From Eudorina sp. 2006-703-Eu-15 (Eukaryota; Chlorophyta; Chlorophyceae; Chlamydomonadales; Volvocaceae), in assembly GCA_003117195.1 (NCBI GenBank), contig BDSI01000006.1, positions 1,314,217 to 1,378,216 of the forward strand: 64,000 bases of DNA, given 5' to 3'. A model generated the notes under the pieces. It made no database searches and was not told the DNA's origin. It saw only the letters and a list, made by a program, of their open reading frames with translations. Shown piece after piece: positions 32,501-42,800 of the stretch. Every line of letters begins with the position of its first letter. Positions within the stretch are counted from its first letter, which is position 1. The position numbers were made by a program, and so were the translations under genes.

Positions 32501-35500
32501 ATCAGCTGACCAGACTTATCGTGATACGGTACCCAAAGCAAACACCCACTTGGCCCCAATGACGCGTGTCCCTTTCTCACCCACCCAGGCGGGGCTCAGA
32601 GCCGCATCATAGCGGATGTCCAGTCGCTGACGTTAGACGAGCAGGCGCCCGCCGGTGTACGGCAGCCACCAGCTGACGCGGCGGCGGCGCCGGCGGCGAC
32701 ACTGCCGTCGCTGCCGCTGCCGCCGCAGGCCCCGAAAACATTCGGCGCCGCCGCCGCCGCCGCCGCTGCAGCCGTGGTGGAGGCGGCAGACCCCTCCGAC
32801 GGCCAACTGCCCTCTCTTCCGTTGCCGGCCACCTCCCCACAAGCGCCCCAACAGCCGCCGCCGCAGCCGCCGCAGCCTGGGACAGCCGGGCCGGGCCCCG
32901 ACGGGGCGCAGGAGGCGGAGCACGATGACGACGAGGGCGACGACGACGAAGACGACGACGGCTGGCAGACGGCCGCCAAGAGCCGCAACGCGGCGCGGCG
33001 GCGGCAGCGAAGGGAACGCCGGCGGCAAGCCTGGCAGGAGCAGCAGCAGCAACACCAGCAGGTACAACCCCAACAACCCCAGCAACAACAGAAGCAGCAG
33101 CAGGAGCTCCATCCCGAAGCGTCGGCGGCCGCATTCGGGGGACATGCGGCCAGCGGGCCGTCCGCCTCCGACCGCGGCCAGGCAGGGCAGCCGGCGGCGG
33201 GACCGCCGCAGCAGGACGGGGTGGGGAGGGAGCAGGAAGCAGCAGCAGCAGCAACAGCCTCGCAGGCCGCCGACGCGGGCGGCAGCGCGGCCGCAGCGGA
33301 CGCGCCCGTGGCGTCGGATTCCGGGAAGCAAGGCGGGGAAGGCGACGGGGAGGGTGTGGATGGCAGCGGCGGCTCGGATGAGGAGGGCGATGACGTGGAG
33401 GAGGGGGAGGCGGCGGAGGAAGAGGAGTTTGACGGCTTGGAGCTGGTCACGGAGGAAGAGGAGGGTGAGGGTGAGGGGGACGGCGCCAGCGAGGCGGGCA
33501 CTACAGCCACCGGTCTGACGGAGGCTACAGCCACAGCGACGATCGCGGAGTCGGAGGCGCTGCTACAGCCCAACACCACCTCCAACGTGTTCAGTGTGAC
33601 GGCGGACTTTGCGATGCAGAACGTGCTGCTGCAGATGGGGCTGCGGCTGGTGACCCGGGACGGCAAGCAGATCACCCGGTGAGGGCGGCGTGTGTGTGTG
33701 TATCGTTACATATCTGCCGGGCCGACGCTGGCCGGGGGCGCTAACCCGCCCCATACGGGAGACCGCCGAAGCACTCTCCCAGAGAACTGGGTGTGTGTGT
33801 GTGTGTGTACTGCGTAGGCAGGCAGAGCACGAGTGCTGAACATGCAAAAGGGGTTAGCGAAGCCCGGGAAATGCCCGTATGCCGTATGCAAATGCTTCAG
33901 CCCAAGCCCGTGGAACAGATTGCGGGTTGCACAGTAGGGCTGAGAGCGAATGACGAGCCACGTAGGTCGGCGGGCTGTCGGGGTGTGTGCGTACGCCTGC
34001 GCTGTGTGTGCCTCCGTGTATATGTGTGTGGACGTGTCTGTTCAACTGGACCCCGCCAACCCCCCGACCGAATCAGTTGGCAATGTGCTTGCCATAACGA
34101 CCTGCAAATGCGCGTATGTTAAGGAAATGGGGAGCAAGGCCCACGGGTCACCACCCACCCACGGGTCACCACCCACGGGTCCTAAGCCGACCTTTGTGTG
34201 GGGTGGTCTGCGAGGCTGCGAGGGGCTCCAGCCGGGGAGGTGTTGGAATGGTCAACCCAAACACGGCGAAGCAGCCGGGGGGAGGAACTGGAGGAGGAGG
34301 AAAAGGAGGAGCCGCCGGACGAAGAGGCGGGGGAGGGAGGGAGGGAGCAGCAGCCGGGGGGATTTAGAGGTACTGTCCCTTATCCCGGACACACTGCCCC
34401 GTCCACCCTCCCTATAACCCCGCTCCCTCAACCACGACCCCGCCCCCCCACCCCGCCCCCACCCCGACCCCCGAACCCCGAACCCCTTCCCCTGTCCCTC
34501 CCTCCCTCTCTCAGTGTGAGCCGCTGGGCCCTCCGCTGCTCCGCCTGCTTCTTCGTGACCAAGGAGGCGGGCCGCCTGTTCTGCCCCCGCTGCGGCAACC
34601 TCACTATGGACAAGGTGGAGGTCAGCGTGGGGCCGGGCGGCGCCGAGTTCTTCGGAGTGAGGAAGAAGTTCGTGCTGCGGGGGACGCGCTTCTCGCTGCC
34701 CAAGCCCAAGGCAAGAGGGGCGGAGGAGGGGACAGTGGAGGGAGGAGGGGAGACCGAAGGTCCGCCAGAGGAGGCGGGTGGCCGTGCAGTGGAGTTGGGA
34801 CTGACCGGAGACCTCTTCCCGCACCCACGTCCCGTCCGCACTGCCATCCCACCCGCACCCCACCCACGTCCACGTCTACGTCTGCCGCCCGGTGCACGAC
34901 CCCCGGGGGAAGGGGGCCCGCATTGAAAGCCCTCTTGACAGAAAGAAGCCCTGCAGCCCCCGGCAGCCGCTCTCGTCCACCATGCAGCCTTCAGACGCTC
35001 TCGGTCTGAAGTGCACCGACAGCTCTCCCTAAGATCCTAACCCCCATCCATTCAACCCACTCGCCCCGCTACAACCCCCATCCCGCCCCCCCCCATCCCG
35101 GCAGAGCGGCAAGGGCGCCCGCTTCAATCCGGTACTCCGCGAGGACGTGTACCTGGCCCGCACCGGGGGGCTGGGCGGCAAGGGGGGCAAGGCCGCCAGC
35201 AAGAAGGCCACCGAGCTGGACCCCTTCGCACCCGAGTACGGCAGCGAGACGTGGCACCAGACAGCCGGCGGGCGCGCAGGCGGGCGCGGCAGGGTGAGCA
35301 CGCCGGTGTGTGTGCTTATGTGCGCTAAGGGTTTGGGGAAGGGGGAAAAGAGGGGGAAAGAGGGGGGCTTTCAGGGGTTGGCAAGGGATGCGGGTGCGGT
35401 CGGGGGCGTTGGGGCACCTCGACGGCGGACGCGGGGGGGGTGGCTGCCGGCGGTGTTGAATGGCTCCTCCAGGGGTCCCAGGGGGCGGACATGGGGCCCG

Positions 35501-36195
35501 GGGGGCGGAAGGGGCGCTGCAGCGACACGGTGGTGTGTATTGCGGGTGCCGTACAGACATGTTGTCGTCCCGGGTCCCACCGGAGACCGGATTACCAGCT
35601 CCCGGGCGTCCCACGGGTCCGCATCTAACTCCCCCTCCCCCCCATCCGGGCGGTCGGGAGGGAGGGAGGGAGGGAGGTACACTCGCATGACAGCTCAGCG
35701 TTTCGGATTTCTCAGTTACAGCGCTTCCGACACTGCAGCGAATTTCTCGTAGCAGTGATTCCTGATTTTACTTTAATCCTGATCGTTGACGTGGGGAGCT
35801 AGGGCTCCTGTTGCCTATACGCCGATAGCGGACGTTTGATTTAGTTTTGGAATTTTGCATACGGCAACCTTCATGTCTCCGTTTGTCTTCGTTTCGACAC
35901 CAACGACGCCTACAGCGTCATTGTCGCTGGCGATCTATGTTACGGCACCGAATCGGACAGTCGCGCTGGCAGCAGGGCAGTTTCAATATGTCTACCCATT
36001 TCCGCTACCCCCTCCCCCCGCCATCGCCACTCCGCCAGATACGGTGCCCACCGACCCCTTCGCTCTCCCCCACCGCCCCTAACCCCCCTGCCAACCCACC
36101 CGCCTCCCCAGGGCCCTGCCGGCGGGCTGCTGATCACCAACTGGAAGCACAACCCCAACGAGTCCAAGTCGCAGCGCAAGAGCCGGCGGAAGTAA
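29517..36195 (+). CDS. NOB1: NOB1, 20S pre-rRNA D-site endonuclease
   Basis: Exons: 29517-29778, 30048-30178, 32018-32141, 32589-33678, 34515-34710, 35105-35293, 36112-36195 (TAA); 691 aa with consistent phases. The N-terminal PIN nuclease domain (about residues 25-130) has VAIIDANAIISGLRL with the catalytic Asp, CTIPEVVNEVRDKQSRAFLS, and ETGDIHSLSAVDLKLLALAH. The zinc ribbon (about 538-575) has LRCSACFF and LFCPRCGN, preceded by FAMQNVLLQMGLRL. The C-terminus has FNPVLREDVY and the basic tail KSQRKSRRK. NOB1 cuts 20S pre-rRNA to mature 18S rRNA in cytoplasmic pre-40S particles. The protein is far longer than the ~400-430 aa of other eukaryotes because exon 4 adds about 300 residues of Ala/Gln-rich and acidic sequence. 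The intron after 34710 starts with GC (AAG|GCAAGA). Confidence 0.95.
29990..30016 (+). repeat. Intronic sense element, copy 4
   Basis: ATATGTCTGCCAATTTCCTG then TACCCC, only about 30 bp before the acceptor of NOB1 exon 2, sense to the gene. Confidence 0.8.
30573..31908 (-). mobile_element. 5'-truncated LINE (non-LTR retrotransposon) 3' end
   Basis: The minus-strand ORF 31908-31306 (201 aa) resembles the C-terminus of a LINE RT polyprotein. It has ETLWRLAVDGVPLPGNSHLH, EACGCGEYGG and HHFWACPDAQAV, the Cys/His pattern of the zf-RVT region. A non-coding 3' part of about 670 bp follows. It ends with the family-specific terminus, a TGTAA signal and a (CA)n tail at about 30573-30635. The RT core is absent. 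It sits in NOB1 intron 2, antisense, and reaches within ~110 bp of exon 3. Confidence 0.75.
33702..33778 (-). mobile_element. LINE 3'-end fragment
   Basis: About 75 bp matching the terminus of the 30.6-31.9 kb LINE, including the stretch ACGGGAGACCGCCGAAGCAC (plus strand), TGTAA on the minus strand and a short (CA)n tail. It lies in the NOB1 intron 33679-34514, antisense to the gene, starting 24 bp after the donor. Confidence 0.8.
35953..36012 (+). repeat. Intronic sense element, copy 5 (long form)
   Basis: TCGGACAGTCGCGCTGGCAG is followed by TATGTCTACCCATTTCCGCT, in the NOB1 intron 35294-36111, about 100 bp before the acceptor. Confidence 0.75.
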
Positions 36196-37956
36196 AGGAA
36201 AAGGGGGCGAACCACACCCCCACTCCCACTCCCACCCCCACTGGGTGGGGGGAGGGGAGATGCTAGCGGTGGCGGTAGCGGTAGTGGGGACTCGAGCGCC
36301 AGCGGCCTCTGGGCAGAGGCCCACGAGGGAAGGGAAGGAACACCCAGATCAGGTGGGGGAGTTAACGGGGTCGCGACGAGTCCCGGAAGGTTCCGCACCA
36401 TGATGGTGACGAGGGAGGAGGTGTGTGTGGGTGCGCGCGCGTGTGTAGTCGCACATGGGGCAAGGAGGGTACCAGTGGCTGATCTCGTACGTGTGTATAA
36501 TGAAAAGCCCGTACGTGTGTACGTCGCGGGTTAAGGGTTGAGGTGTCGGGTTGTACTGCAGCACGGGTTTGTTGGGCCGGCGGGCAGCAGGGCAGGTGGC
36601 CCCGACGGACGCCGGATGTACACACGCATGCATGCATGTGCGGCGGTTTGAGGGTGCTGGGACGCTGGCGCGATGGCTGGAGCGGAGGGCGGCGGACCGG
36701 CGGTAGGATTGGATGATGGTGGGGAGGGCTGTTTGGGAAAGACAGCAGCGCGATGAAAACGGTTATTGTTGGTTTGTCAGTTGTGTTGGTTTCTCGGTCG
36801 TCTCAGTCGGCGTTTGCGGCTCTCCCAACTAGTGTTTGCCTGGTGTAATATCTTAGCTTTTGCTTAGGATGGTTTTCATAACTCGCGAAGATCGAGTTGG
36901 CGCAAGTCTTTGAGCCTCGAAAGATGCGTCGAGGGAGGGAAGCCGCGACCTGCATCGCGAGGCGCGTTCATTGTTATTGGGGCGCGCTGCACTGAAAGCG
37001 GAACGGCCATGGCTCGCCTCGCCTCGCCTTGCGCAGAAAGAATGAATGCCCACCCATGCTCTGGGTTGTGCCTCGAGCCGCGGGGGGCTGCCTCGCGCGC
37101 CTCGCGCTGCTCCCTGTTTGGCTTGGCTTGCCTCGCTCGCGGAAGGAATTTTCAGGTGTTTACATTGCAACAGCCCGCCAGGCCTGGAATACGAATAATG
37201 ATGAGCAATGCAAGGCCGGGCGATGTGCCACCGACGTAGCACCCGGAGCATCCGCCCTACCCGCCTAGGAACGGCCGACCGACTGCCACCTAGCACGTAC
37301 CGGGTGCGCAGCGCCTGAGGCAGCAGCAGGCGCGGCGCGGCGCCCGCCTCTGGGAAGGAGCCACCGAGGGCAGAAGCCCCGTCCCGCCGCTGCATCGAGT
37401 CCCAGCTCCCAATTCAAACGCAGGAGCGCGATCTGTAGCGGCGGCTGCATTCGAAGCCTACACCTTACCTGGACACAGCCGTGACTAGACCTCTCCACCA
37501 GAACTAGGACCGCCCGTCGGACTTCACATAGCTGTCCACTCGTGGTGGTGAAAAGGAACCCAAAAGCCCTCAAACCGTTCGTCTTCTCCTGTTGTCGGAA
37601 AGCCGCACCTGTGCCTCCATTTTCAGGAGAAAAAACGCTCAAGGCTCTCTGGAACCGTTTCCTCCGGAGCGTACTGCTGCACGTCCTGTGCCTCAACGTT
37701 CAGGCAGCCACACAGTAGGGCTGTCCCTGGCGGGCTGCTGCTTTCGCGGTTGAGCGCCAACTGCGTGTGTGTGCAACCCAGCCGCGCGAAACCCCGCCAG
37801 CGAGGGCATTCTCACGCCGAAGAGGGGTGCTGACCGGCGACAGGCGACTGGCGACAGGAGCGCCGCAACCGCAGCAACCGCGACGGTCCTGTGACGGCTG
37901 GCAGATGTGGTGAACTCGTGCCACGTGCGTGGGCCCCCGGGGCGGAAGGGAAACCC
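36196..37956. other. Intergenic region, NOB1 to MORN/filamin gene
   Basis: Holds the NOB1 3'UTR, with a candidate TGTAA at 36844-36848. At 37306-37395 the minus strand has a short stretch of high GC3 (reading ASALGGSFPEAGAAPRLLLP). It ends at a good donor (GTACGTG), so it could be an exon of an unrecognised minus-strand gene, but I could not extend it. The 5'UTR and promoter of the next gene are at the right. Confidence 0.5.
36844..36848 (+). terminator. Candidate TGTAA poly(A) signal, NOB1
   Basis: TGTAA about 650 bp after the NOB1 stop, the usual volvocine polyadenylation signal. Confidence 0.45.
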
Positions 37957-40900
37957 ATGCCCATGGCCCCGGACGCGTTTGCGGCGGATGCCCCCTCGCC
38001 GGGCCGGTCACTGTTGGCGCCTGCCGGGCCGACGTCCCGGTCGGAGCAGCAACAGCAGGAGCAGCAGGAACAGCGGGAGGTCTCGACGCCGGGTTCGAGT
38101 CGCGGTCGGGACTTTTATGAGGTGAGTGAGCAGCACGGCTGAGCGTTCTTTGTTTAAAACGAAGCTTACGTGCGCGGGCGGAGACGGGCTGAGACTTCAA
38201 GATATGAGACGGGCTGAGACTTCAAGATATGAGACGGGCTGAGACTGCAAGATATGAGACGGGCTGAGACTTCAAGATATGAGACTGGGGATCCAGTGCC
38301 TGCAATCATAGAGGGTGTTCCCAATCTTCAAGCTGACTAGGCATCCATTCCTCGGTTTAGCTAAACCAAACCATCGGGGTCGCCGGACGGCATCGACCGC
38401 CGCGTTAACCCCCCTCCCCCCCATGTACAGCAGTTCAGTTCAGGCCCCGCATCCCTGCATCGACGTACGTGCGCCGTACTGCTGCGCACAGGGTGAGAAG
38501 GACGGCCAGGGCCGGCCGCACGGGCACGGCCGCATGGTGTACGGCACCGGGGAGACGTACGACGGGCAGTGGCGGCGCGGCGTGCGCCAGGGGCACGGCC
38601 AGTACGTCAACCCGGACGGTTTTCAGTACCGGGGCTCTTGGGCGGCGGACCGGGCCGAGGGGTGAGTCGTGAGTGGCTGCGCAGCTGGTGGGCCGCAGAC
38701 GGCTGGAAACTGCGTCCAGGAGCGTCGCAATCGGAACCCCGGGGGGTTGATCGTGGATGCTAGAGATGGCCCGGACCTCGTTGCGCTCCCATACGGTACG
38801 GAGCGGGTACGATGTCCCGTACTGACCCTGCACGATTTGGGTTGTGCCGTAGTGTGTACCGTGTCCGCCAGCAGGTGACGGCGGAGCGGGTCCCAGCTGG
38901 GGGGAGAGGGGAGGGTGGCGGCATGCATGCGGAGTGCAGAGACGAGGTCCTCTGCTCGTGCGATGAAAGCTGGAACAGCGTCCCGCCCGAACCGCGGGGG
39001 AAGTCCACGGCTCCACGTGCTTGCTGAACTACGCACCAATTAGACCGCGTAACCCTGTCGGCTGTCCCGCAACCCCCTCCCCTTCCCTCCCCCGGTCGGA
39101 TATTTGCTCTGGCAGCAGCGCAGTCATGCATATGTCCACCAACTTCCTGTACCCTCCCTCCCCATTCCGCATCCCGCCACGTTGCTTCGCGCACCTCCTG
39201 CGGTCAGTATCGGGTGGGCCAGGTACCCTGGCGGCGGCGAGTACGAGGGGCAGTGGCGCCAGGGCAAGCGCCACGGCTGGGGGCTCCTGCGGGGCGCCGG
39301 CGGCGAGGTGTACGAGGGGCAGTGGGCGGACGATGTCGTACACGGTAAATCCATTCCTCAAAAAATGACGTCATACAACTTAAATTCACGGCGGCTGCAC
39401 CGGCATTTACCCTTCAAACCCACTACTGACTGACTGACTGACTGACTGACTGACTGACTGACTGACTGACTGACTGACTGACTGACTGACTGACTGACTG
39501 ACTGACTGACTGACTGACTGACTGACTGACTGACTGACTGACTGACTGACTGACTGACTGACTGACTGACTGACTGACTGACTGACTGACTGACTGGGCG
39601 ATTCCGGGGGGTTGAAATGAGCACTGCCGGCCGATTGCAGGGGGTTGTTGGAACCCAGCGGGTTCGTGCCCTGACGGTGCATGGGAGGCTCCTGGAAAAC
39701 GTGATGACCCGCGGGGTCCACCGTAACACGATTCATTCAACGTGCTGTGCCGCAGCCATGCCTCATGCGCGGTCTTACCTGCGGCGCGTCTTACAGTCTG
39801 ACCACCTGAGGCCCGACACTCGCACGCTATCTACCACCTGCCGGCAAGCTGCCGGTGATAGCCCTGCCGCGTTGCCGGCTGCTGCTGCTGCTGCTGCTGC
39901 ACGCCCGCGCCGGGTGCCGCAGGCCTTGGCCACTTCACGCTGGCGGAGGGCGGCTACTTCGAGGGGCGGTACGACCGGGGCCAGAGGGTGGAGGGCACCA
40001 CCCTCTCAAACGACGGCAACGTGACGTACACCGGCAGGTCAGGACTCGGGCGGGGCATCACCCGCCAGAGGGGTAACGAGCTAATGACACCAGAGGCAAG
40101 GCTGTCATGTGGAGTCAGCGCGGCCAAGGCAACCCGAGTGTGTTCAGGCAGGCACCATACCGGACAACCGGCACCGTACTGCAAACCTCCAACCGCCAAC
40201 AGAACACACCTCCCCGACTCCGCACGCATGTCGCTGACGTCAACGTCCGCCGCTGGTGGGTGATTTCGAACCTCGTCCGCTTTGGCCGCCCAGGTTCAAG
40301 GGCCACCTGCGTCATGGCCGGGGCCTGCTGGTGGTGGACGGCGTGCGGCGCTACCGGGGCCGCTGGCGGGAGGGCCGGGAGTGCGGCCGGGGTGTGTGTC
40401 AGTACGCCGACGGCAGCTGCTACGCCGGCGAGTGGCGGGAGGGCGTCTGGCACGGCCAGGGCGAGTGGCGGGAGCGGACTACGGCGGCGGCCGCCTCCGC
40501 GGAGTGGGAAGACGGCGATGACGACAATGATGATGGTGATAATGATGATGGTGATGGTGGTGGTGGCGCCGTTGCTTTGTCCAGGTTCACAGCAACTGAC
40601 GACTGCGGCGACGAGGCGGGGGCTTGGTACCGAGGGGAGTTTGTGAACGGCGCACGGCACGGGAAAGGTGGGCAGGTCCGTCATGGTACTCAAACGTGCA
40701 GGTTCGTTCGACCCTTAAGTGACGCGTATCAATGGCCTCAAGACTAGCGAGGCCGAGGCTCCGGTCGCATGTGTACGGTGTACGGTGTACGGTGCCGTGC
40801 TCGACTTGGGTAGGGACTGGCCTGATGCCGCTATCACCCCCTGGGGTGTGCCGTGCAGGTCGGGCGCGCGACATGTACGGCAACATCTACACCGGCGACT

Positions 40901-42716
40901 GGCGCAACAACGCACGGCACGGAACGGGCGGCTGCGTGTACGGCTGCGGCGACAAGTACGTCGGCGAGTGGCGGGCGGGAGTGCGGCACGGCAAGGGCGC
41001 CTGCGTGTACGCCAACGGTGACAAGTACGATGGTGGGTCCAACGAACCTCCTCGTGGGGAAAAGGCGGACGGAGAGCATCCCGGCTCATCAATCCGGAGG
41101 CGCTCCGCAGCTACCGGGTGATCCGCCCGGCGGAGCTGCCTGCAGCGAACTGTGGGCAGATCCATCCCTGCTGTCCTCCGTTTGGGTCAGTGGGGACCTC
41201 GTAAGAAGCCAAGTTGGTGGGTGGAGCGGCGGAGCCCCAGTGCCCCACCCGGGGGCCCACTGGTAGCGGGGCCCACTCCGTACCATGGCCCCTCCGTACC
41301 GGCAGCGGGGGCCACTCCGTACTGTGGCCCGCTCTCGTGGGTTTAAGCCCAGCGACGCTCCAAATTATGTCGGGTACGGCAGGGCGCAACCCGTACCCCA
41401 CTGCCGTACCTCACGGTGAAGTAGCTCCGGTTCATGCGTCATTCGCCTTCAAGCATCCGGTGGAACAGAGGTGTTCTCGGCTGCATGGTACGGCACGGTA
41501 CGGCGGCCCCGCAGGCGAATGGCGGCATGACAAGCGGCACGGCTACGGTGTGGCGGTGTTTGCGGACGGTGTCAAGTTCCGGGGCCGCTGGGAGGAGGAC
41601 TGCTGGCTGCAGGTGCGTACGGGAAACTCAGGTGGGAGGTCTCCCGGGGAGCCGCTGCCTGCCGCTACCGGCCTTTAGGTACCCATTTGGTTGGACCCAC
41701 CACCACCGGCCTGAGTGCCCCTCTGTGGGGTCTGTGACCTTGTATGCACGGAAGCGGAAGGAAGGAAGCGTCAGGACAGGATACGGCTGACAGCCCCGAT
41801 CTCGCTCGCCGCCTTGACGTGTGCTGTACCCGACAGTTAGTTAGGGCTGTTCCGCCACCCCGCCGCCATCACCCCGCCCCCACCACCCTCGCCCCCACCA
41901 CCCCGCCTGCACCACCCCGCCCCCATCGCCTCCCCAGAGCGGTGCAGATCCCCCTCTGTGCCGCGTGGCGGGCTCTGGCGTCAGTCGAGCAGTGGCGGGG
42001 GAGCCAGCACGGCTGGTCATCGAGGTACGGCATGATGTCATCGGTCCCTCATACAGGGCCCCCACGTGTCGTATTACAGGGCCCCCACTCCATACCGCAA
42101 TAATCCTCGAGCAGCAAAGTGTGCATTATACGGGCGGAGCGTGGGGCAGCGCGGTCTCGTGCGACGGGGGGCCCCTGGCCTCCAGTTGGCAGACGGCTTG
42201 CGCTGAGGCGCTGAGGCGCTGAGGTGCCCAGCCTGCCAGGTGCTCTACGGCTCTGGATTGGCCGGTGGTATGCCCCGGCGTGCCAGCCAGAAGTGCCCGC
42301 AGCATCAGGATGACGCCTGTCCGTGTCATGAAATGGATGGACCATGACGAAGCCGACCGAGTGCGTTGCGCACTAGCACCGTTGGTGCATGCGCAGCCCA
42401 AAGCCCATGATATAAGCCCCCACTGTGCGTTAACTCATTCCAGCCCCCCATTCCGACTTTCTCACGTGCTGAGCGTGTACACACCCGCACACCCGCACAC
42501 CCGCACACCCGCACACCCGCACACCCGCACACCCGCACACCCGCACACCCGCACACCCGCACACCCGCACACACATTCACAGGCGCGGGACGATCTGGGC
42601 AACCGTCGCCTGTCCGGCGGGGAGTGCTTCCGCGTGGAGCTGAGACCCGCCGCCGCCGCGGCACTGGCGGCACTGGGGCTGCGGCGGCGGCAGCAACACG
42701 GGGACACAGGCGAGGA

Positions 42717-42800
<84 letters not shown>

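Noticed and set aside
39407..39736. Ser/Gln/Val repeat protein on the minus strand
   Set aside because: Translation of the (CTGA)n intronic array.
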